From Clostridia bacterium (GTDB lineage Bacteria; Bacillota; Clostridia; Oscillospirales; CAG-272): DNA of 10,740 nt. Below are positions 6,204 through 10,740 of this stretch, one piece after another (position 1 is the first letter of the stretch; each line of letters begins with the position of its first letter). The notes beneath the pieces are model-generated. The model had not been told where the DNA came from. It did no database searches and was given only the letters and a program-made list of their open reading frames with translations. The position numbers and the translations under genes are program-made. The stretch spans positions 1 to 10,740 of the forward strand of contig JAGBWH010000153.1 in the NCBI GenBank assembly GCA_017629925.1. The letters run 5' to 3'.

Positions 6204-7961
6204 TTAAGACTTTACAGCCAATCCGCACAAGAGCAGATGGAGTGCGGTGACTGTTCTTTTTGCTTCCCCATTATCAACGACGTAATACCCTTCTTTGGTA
6301 TCGCGCGTGATTACGCATCGTTTGTCTTCCACCAAAGTGATATGGTCAGATGGCCACGGGGTGCCTTTATTTTTGAAGGCAATTTTCTTTGCTTTTCTTT
6401 CCAAAAAGGTAAAATGAGACACGTCAAGATGATGTCTTAGGTGAGCACATTCGGTGTGAATTTCATGTAGCCACACATGGCGCTCATTGATATCACGATC
6501 AAGGTCATGCCATTGATTTTGAAAAGAGGCTATTTGACGCTCCACTTTTTCTTTCAGAGGCGCAATATCACCTACGGCTTTTTCGTATGCCTGATGGACA
6601 GATGCCAACTGATCCAAACTCTCTTGGGATCGTTGGAGTTTGACGATAAAGTCCGCTTCTGTCTCGGGGATAATCAAATCCTTATATTTCACATCATAGA
6701 CATCGCAAAACAAACGATATAGTGCCGTGATGTCGCCCGCATCTTTGCGATAGTTTTCCACCAAAGTAGTCATATGGGCTAACTTAGCTGAAAGCTGTAT
6801 CATGGCTTCTCTGATGCGAGCGGCACCGCTGTGTAGTGAATCAACTGTGCCTTGCATACGGATTTTGCTCAAATCAAAAGTGCGAGACAACTCTTCCACC
6901 AAGCCATGAGCTTCGGTCAGGCGGTTTTGGAGAGCGGAAAGTGCGGCACTTTCTAAAACATCGGCATAGGTATTCTTTACCTCAGTAAGACAATTGAGGT
7001 TTGTCTCCATCTTCGCACTCACGGATGTCATTTCACCGATGATTTGCTCAAGGGTGCGCACCCCTTCACGGAAAACGGAAGCCACTGCATGATAGTTTGC
7101 TTCCATCTCCATAAACTCACGTTGCAATGTATTCATGCTTTGCACAAGCGCATCCACATCCAGCCGATACATCAAAATTTCTCTGTATGTTTCGGTGTTG
7201 TGTTTGAGCCCATGAGCGAATATCACTGCTTGGAGCAAAGTGGGAAAACTGTCAAGAGGCACGTCAATGCCATACATCACCCCTTCCAGCGCCTTTGCGA
7301 AGGTAACGGGGGTGGAATGTGCCATTTGGGCAATTTGCTTTTTCACCAGCTCATTTGTATATTCTTCAAGGGGAATCGCAAGCCCCTCATCGAGTAATCG
7401 TTGGGCAACAACAGTGAGTGACATATTCCCGCGCATGAGCGTATATCTGCCATTTACCGCGCTTTTTTGGACGGTGATTCCTGCAGGAAATGGCGCAAAC
7501 ACAATATTGTCCGCTGCCCAGGGGGTGTTGGGCGTGCCATCGTCTACTTTGCCGATTTTCGCCTTTTTTTGCGCCGCTTTGGTCAGTTTTCCTTTTCTGT
7601 CAATCACCAGACCTTGGGACAAAAGATAGTAGGCGTCGCATGCAACAATGAGTGCGCCGGGGGTGCGTTCCAGGAAATATTCTTTTCCCTTTTTGAAGTT
7701 ACGTACAATCAAAGCGGTGGTTTCCGGAGGAATTTCAATGCCATCTGTCGTCCAGGGCTTTTCTGCGAAAAAGGGACTCCATTTCGCCATGCCATAGGCC
7801 ACCAATTGGGCCGCCTGCACTTCTATTCCGCTTTCAAGACCGTTGACAGTATAGCCATACCATCTGCCTTCGGCGCTGGTGCGATAAATTTTCCAATCGC
7901 CTTTTACAAAGACAATGCGGTCTTCATCCCAAGGCAAATAGCATCTGTCATCGTGTGCCAT
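6204..7961 (-). CDS. PWxxD-module protein with long helical core
   Basis: 585 residues, function not recognised. Three PWxxD-type modules lie at the N-terminus (about residues 9-60, 68-119 and 146-196) and one at the extreme C-terminus (534-585). Between them, residues about 200-530 are strongly helical with heptad-like spacing of Leu, Ile and Met, which suggests coiled coil or helical bundle. No signal peptide or membrane segment is seen. The modules match those of the kinase encoded just upstream, so a scaffold or partner of the kinase, possibly a substrate, is a reasonable inference. The ATG lies 12 bases after the kinase stop, and its ribosome site GAAGG (7975-7971) overlaps that stop codon, which suggests coupled translation. 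Thirty-one bases separate it from the next gene. Confidence 0.85.
   Translation of the reverse strand: MAHDDRCYLPWDEDRIVFVKGDWKIYRTSAEGRWYGYTVNGLESGIEVQAAQLVAYGMAKWSPFFAEKPWTTDGIEIPPETTALIVRNFKKGKEYFLERTPGALIVACDAYYLLSQGLVIDRKGKLTKAAQKKAKIGKVDDGTPNTPWAADNIVFAPFPAGITVQKSAVNGRYTLMRGNMSLTVVAQRLLDEGLAIPLEEYTNELVKKQIAQMAHSTPVTFAKALEGVMYGIDVPLDSFPTLLQAVIFAHGLKHNTETYREILMYRLDVDALVQSMNTLQREFMEMEANYHAVASVFREGVRTLEQIIGEMTSVSAKMETNLNCLTEVKNTYADVLESAALSALQNRLTEAHGLVEELSRTFDLSKIRMQGTVDSLHSGAARIREAMIQLSAKLAHMTTLVENYRKDAGDITALYRLFCDVYDVKYKDLIIPETEADFIVKLQRSQESLDQLASVHQAYEKAVGDIAPLKEKVERQIASFQNQWHDLDRDINERHVWLHEIHTECAHLRHHLDVSHFTFLERKAKKIAFKNKGTPWPSDHITLVEDKRCVITRDTKEGYYVVDNGEAKRTVTALHLLLCGLAVKS
6207..6362 (-). 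repeat. C-terminal PWxxD-type module in the helical protein
   Basis: This stretch encodes residues 534-585 of the 585-residue protein and runs to its end. It opens PWPSDHITL, has ITRDTKEGYY in the middle and ends LLLCGLAVKS. It is separated from the other three copies by the helical core, so modules would sit at both ends of that core. Confidence 0.7.
7374..7937 (-). repeat. Three N-terminal PWxxD-type modules in the helical protein
   Basis: This stretch encodes residues 9-196 of the 585-residue protein. The openings are PWDEDRIVF, PWTTDGIEI and PWAADNIVF. Each is followed by a G-x-[WY]-type turn or its variant and an L-x2-G-[LM]-[AV] ending. They match the kinase-tail modules in spacing and conserved positions. 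The second copy is the most divergent. Confidence 0.7.
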
Positions 7962-7973
7962 TATATTCTACCT

Positions 7974-10175
7974 TCATTCTTCAATAGGACGAGCATATCC
8001 GTCCCTGATGAGTTCATCTTTGTTACGGTTGACTGTTGCGCCATGCATAAAGTGCATGACAAGCACATATCTACCCTCCGTTGCGCCTCTGGTAATGGAT
8101 ACGTTTTTCCCTTCAACGAACACAATACGGTCGCTTTCCCAAGGTGCATCAAGGGTGGGAGTGGGCGTTGCGGGAGGTGCTTTAGGGGTAGCAGGGGCAG
8201 GGGTATGTGCGCCGGGCGCTGTGCTCACAGCCAGCCTGTCAGCAATCAAGCCTTTGGCATTTTTGGTCAAGCGAACGGGACCTTTATACACGGTATAGGT
8301 ACCCTCGGTTGCCCCTCTTTCCACACGAACGCCCAAAGGCAATGTGAAACGAATGTTATCGGAGGGCCAAGGCTCACTTGTAGCAGGAGGAGGTGTGCCG
8401 GGTGCTTTGGGTGCAAATTTTGCAAATCCTCTACCAACTAAATATATTTTATCTCTCACAGAGCGGTCAGGCATGAGATAGAAGCCCACACCTTTGGCTG
8501 TATGACGGGTAATGCCTGTGGCAGCGCTGGTGAAGATAATGCCGTCTTCGGGCCAAGGCGTGCTCAGTTCTGCCTCGCGTGCAGCAATTTCTTCAGGGGA
8601 AAGCGTACCGGCTACGGCATAGCCTTCACGAATGAGTTCTGCCTCGCTTCTGCTCACTTCCACTCCGCCTTTGCTCATGAAATAGTAGCCGGGTCTGGCA
8701 GGGTTAGGACGAATGCTGACGGTGTGATCTACAATAGTAATACCGCCCGCGCGCGCGCCCGCAGGAGCGCCAGCAGGTCTGGCAGGGCCACCTGCACCCT
8801 TGAGGGTAAGCAGACCTCTTGCAAGCAGGTCTTTATAGTTGTTGGCTTCGGAAATGCTACCGTTGGTGCGCTTGATAATATACCAGCCTTCACCTCTGGC
8901 AACGTTTTTCATAATGCATTGGATAGAAGGATCTACCTCAGGATGGAATTCATATTCTTCGCCGTTCTTGCCGGGCCAAGGAGAATGAATGTCAATAGGA
9001 AGATATTCTGCAGGAATGTCGGTGATGCCTGTGTCTTGGTAGGTTTGGTAACCGCGAAGCACAGTTGCCACCTGCTCCATTGTGGGACGGTCGGCGGGAT
9101 TGAATGCCAGCATCCAACGAAGCAAAGCATGAAGGAAAGGATGATTTTCTTCAAATTCTCTGGGAGGACGAATGGAGAAAGAGGCATCCATTTCGTCACA
9201 GTCGTTGATTTCCACGGGCATAGAGAACGGGATAGGGGTGCCGTCATCTCCCACAAACAGGGAGTCGTTATAGTACAAATCAAAAGGTGTGAGGTGGGCG
9301 TATTCTTTGCCGTACATACATTCGTAAATCGACATAGCAAAGGAGAATACGTCCAGTTTTGTGGTGATACGAGACAAATCAAAACGATCGTGACCACCAT
9401 TTTGCACAGCGCCATAAAATGCAGACAATTCAGGCGCCATCAAAGTACCGCCAATGGTATTGAGCACATACACCATATTGCCCACATTGGCGCGCAAATC
9501 AGAGGCAAAGAATGCCGCGTCAAAGTCGATGAGTTTACCCACGTGAGGAGAAGCACCGGCTCTGCCAATCAGCATATTATGCATTTTAATATCGGAGTGG
9601 ATGATGCCCAATTTGTGAATTTTCGCATAGGCATCAGCGAAAGTCGCCAGAATATCGCATTGCGCCTTTTCATCCGGCAAACGATAAAATACCAAAGGAA
9701 GTCCGCCTTCTTCAAAGCCCATGGTCACGTCACATTCTCTGACGGCTTCAATGGCTTTGAATTGACCTGTGGACCCTCTTCTTTCAATCCACATTTCATC
9801 TGCGCAGTAAATAATATCCTTAAATTCGGGGCGAGCGAACATCTGATTCATTCTGTTTTTAGCATCCAGATACACATCAGACAAAGCATCCTCTTCATCC
9901 CATGCACGTTTACGTTCAGGGGTGTTGATGGCGTTGATTTCATTATCAATGCAGTCAATGCTTTCTCCTGCACTAATCAGTCTTTGGCGTTCGCGCTCCA
10001 TGTCACGCAAGGTGGTAGACCATTTCTTCCATACGGGGCTGGAGTGCTCTTTGAGGCGATAGGTGACACCTGAGCTGATCAGTTTGCCCTTGATCATGGC
10101 ATTTGTCTTTGCGCCACTCGTCCAACAAGGATCCCCCGAGGGAGTTTTAGGTAAATCAAAATCAGATAATTTCAT
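7974..10175 (-). CDS. Eukaryotic-type Ser/Thr protein kinase with C-terminal repeated modules
   Basis: 733 residues. A protein kinase-like catalytic domain occupies roughly residues 120-380. Visible motifs are the catalytic loop HSDIKMHN (H193, D195, K197, N200; Ser replaces the usual Arg of HRD), a metal-binding DFD (218-220) instead of DFG, the APE-like MAPEL (246-250), an Asp-containing KLDVFSFA segment (273-280) and the late FNPADRP motif with Arg363. These predict a working phosphotransferase. However, the N-lobe is unusual: I see no clear glycine-rich loop or VAIK lysine, and a charged helical stretch (about 50-110) lies ahead of the C-lobe. Residues 398-728 hold about five copies of a PWxxD-type module joined by Ala/Pro/Thr/Gly-rich linkers. 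No membrane segment is seen, so it is probably cytosolic. The start is supported by an AGAGGAAG ribosome site (10188-10181). The next gene starts 12 bases after the stop. It resembles TerY-P-triad kinases by context only. Confidence 0.9.
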   Translation of the reverse strand: MKLSDFDLPKTPSGDPCWTSGAKTNAMIKGKLISSGVTYRLKEHSSPVWKKWSTTLRDMERERQRLISAGESIDCIDNEINAINTPERKRAWDEEDALSDVYLDAKNRMNQMFARPEFKDIIYCADEMWIERRGSTGQFKAIEAVRECDVTMGFEEGGLPLVFYRLPDEKAQCDILATFADAYAKIHKLGIIHSDIKMHNMLIGRAGASPHVGKLIDFDAAFFASDLRANVGNMVYVLNTIGGTLMAPELSAFYGAVQNGGHDRFDLSRITTKLDVFSFAMSIYECMYGKEYAHLTPFDLYYNDSLFVGDDGTPIPFSMPVEINDCDEMDASFSIRPPREFEENHPFLHALLRWMLAFNPADRPTMEQVATVLRGYQTYQDTGITDIPAEYLPIDIHSPWPGKNGEEYEFHPEVDPSIQCIMKNVARGEGWYIIKRTNGSISEANNYKDLLARGLLTLKGAGGPARPAGAPAGARAGGITIVDHTVSIRPNPARPGYYFMSKGGVEVSRSEAELIREGYAVAGTLSPEEIAAREAELSTPWPEDGIIFTSAATGITRHTAKGVGFYLMPDRSVRDKIYLVGRGFAKFAPKAPGTPPPATSEPWPSDNIRFTLPLGVRVERGATEGTYTVYKGPVRLTKNAKGLIADRLAVSTAPGAHTPAPATPKAPPATPTPTLDAPWESDRIVFVEGKNVSITRGATEGRYVLVMHFMHGATVNRNKDELIRDGYARPIEE
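7992..8984 (-). repeat. Five tandem PWxxD-type protein modules in the kinase tail
   Basis: This stretch encodes kinase residues 398-728. Modules lie at about residues 398-456, 478-520 (lacking the PW), 538-586, 600-650 and 676-728. The shared pattern is P-W, two residues, D, x, I, x, F; then a variable turn; an Arg followed by a short polar stretch and G-x-Y; then a conserved L-x2-G-x-A ending. Examples of the opening are PWPEDGIIF, PWPSDNIRF and PWESDRIVF. The copies are similar as protein but not obviously as DNA, so they are old duplications. Linkers are rich in Ala, Pro, Thr and Gly and make the DNA locally GC-rich. I do not recognise the module. A small beta-rich fold is a guess from the alternating pattern. 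Confidence 0.75.
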
Positions 10176-10210
10176 TTTTTCTTCCTCTTTGCTTTTTCTT
10201 TTGGCAGATA

Positions 10211-10740
10211 TTATTCTTCGTCAGAGGGGAGTTCGTTTGCTTTTACTTCTTGCACTTCGGGCTCTTGCTCTGCGGGGGCGTCTTCCCCTTCTTCTGCCGC
10301 CTTCAAAGCCTCTTCGTCTCTGCCTTGTGCTTCGATTTTTTCTTTTTCCTCGTCGCAGTTCTCTCTCTGGATCTGGCAGAACAACGCATATTTCACTTTT
10401 TCTGCCTCAAAGACAGGATCGACTTCTTCTTCTGCATGAAGGGTGGAGAGGTAGGCATCGACGGTCTCGGAATGTTCCTCTGCAAATTTGGTCAGGCACT
10501 CATAATCGGCTTCTGAATAGAACAAACGGGTGATTTTGCCTTCGCGGACTTGCGCAGAAATCGCTTCGTGCTCGTCTGCAAAGCTGAGGGGTGTATCCTC
10601 GCCGTTTTGATAGCGTTCAAGATCTTCGAAAATCGCATTGGCGAGATTTTGGAAATAGCTATCCCAAATACGTTTGCCGCGATTCATACGACCAAGCACA
10701 TCTGCCAAACCATCGCCGGAGATGCCAAACACAGAAGACA
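10211..10740 (-). CDS. Incomplete protein with acidic C-terminal tail (5' end outside window)
   Basis: I do not recognise this protein. The frame is open to the window edge: a GTG lies at 10732-10730, but in-frame serine codons precede it, so the true start is probably upstream and only the last 175 or so codons are visible. The visible part begins with a short G-D-G-containing stretch (SGDGLADVLG), continues as a mostly helical region with many charged residues, and ends in a tail of about 60 residues dominated by Glu, Asp and Ala (ending LPSDEE). The SGDGL stretch faintly recalls the S-D-G-L motif of PP2C-type phosphatases, which accompany kinase and vWA genes in TerY-P triads. No other PP2C motif is visible here, so this is only a hint. 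It ends 35 bases before the kinase gene on the same strand and is probably co-transcribed with it. Real gene: fairly sure. Function: unknown. Confidence 0.75.
   Translation of the reverse strand, partial: SSVFGISGDGLADVLGRMNRGKRIWDSYFQNLANAIFEDLERYQNGEDTPLSFADEHEAISAQVREGKITRLFYSEADYECLTKFAEEHSETVDAYLSTLHAEEEVDPVFEAEKVKYALFCQIQRENCDEEKEKIEAQGRDEEALKAAEEGEDAPAEQEPEVQEVKANELPSDEE

Noticed and set aside
7467-8441. Plus-strand open frame of 324 codons
   Set aside because: It crosses the boundary between two well-supported minus-strand genes and encodes a Cys/Gly/Arg-rich product with no family resemblance.
8502-10073. Long open frame of 523 codons on the plus strand
   Set aside because: It is antisense to the kinase gene, whose motifs are unmistakable. 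The plus-strand product has no recognisable domain and looks like the mirror of biased codon use.

Overview
The window looks like bacterial chromosome of moderate GC, probably from a Gram-positive Clostridia-type gut organism. This is inferred from strong AGGAG-type ribosome binding sites, tight same-strand packing, and intrinsic terminators with T-runs. No rRNA, tRNA or housekeeping marker is present to confirm it. Every convincing gene lies on the minus strand, so transcription runs from right to left.

In order of transcription: an incomplete gene with an acidic C-terminal tail (10740-10211); a large eukaryotic-type protein kinase with a long tail of repeated modules (10175-7974); a protein with the same modules around a helical core (7961-6204); a shorter helical/coiled-coil protein (6172-5012); a transglutaminase-like protein (5015-4059); two paralogous von Willebrand A (vWA) proteins with an N-terminal cysteine-rich zinc-ribbon-like region (3999-3082 and 2834-1956), separated by the remnant of a third copy; and a membrane-anchored Ntn amide hydrolase of the choloylglycine hydrolase/acid ceramidase type (1895-810). 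Terminator-like hairpins close the cluster at about 805-691. Gaps are short (4-base overlap, 12, 31, 35, 59 and 60 bases), except about 250 bases between the two vWA genes, which hold the remnant and a hairpin. One long operon is the simplest reading.

The best candidate for an undescribed system is this kinase/vWA/transglutaminase cluster. A kinase next to MIDAS-type vWA proteins recalls the TerY-associated kinase-phosphatase-vWA (TerY-P) triads of tellurium-resistance-related stress systems. The composition here differs: there are two vWA proteins with the zinc region before rather than after the vWA domain, a transglutaminase-like enzyme, and two helical proteins. A repeated module of about 50 residues (P-W-x2-D-x-I ... 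G-x-Y ... L-x2-G-x-A) occurs about five times in the kinase and four times in the next protein. I do not recognise it as a named domain. A shared module suggests that the kinase and the helical protein assemble together or bind the same ligand.

The left 809 bases are non-coding and structured. Bases 1-295 hold a run of short hairpins separated by ATTTCA-like spacers. Bases 398-528 hold five DnaA-box-like 9-mers arranged mainly as inverted pairs in AT-rich DNA, a possible replication origin or DnaA-binding cluster. Bases 691-805 hold the terminator stack.
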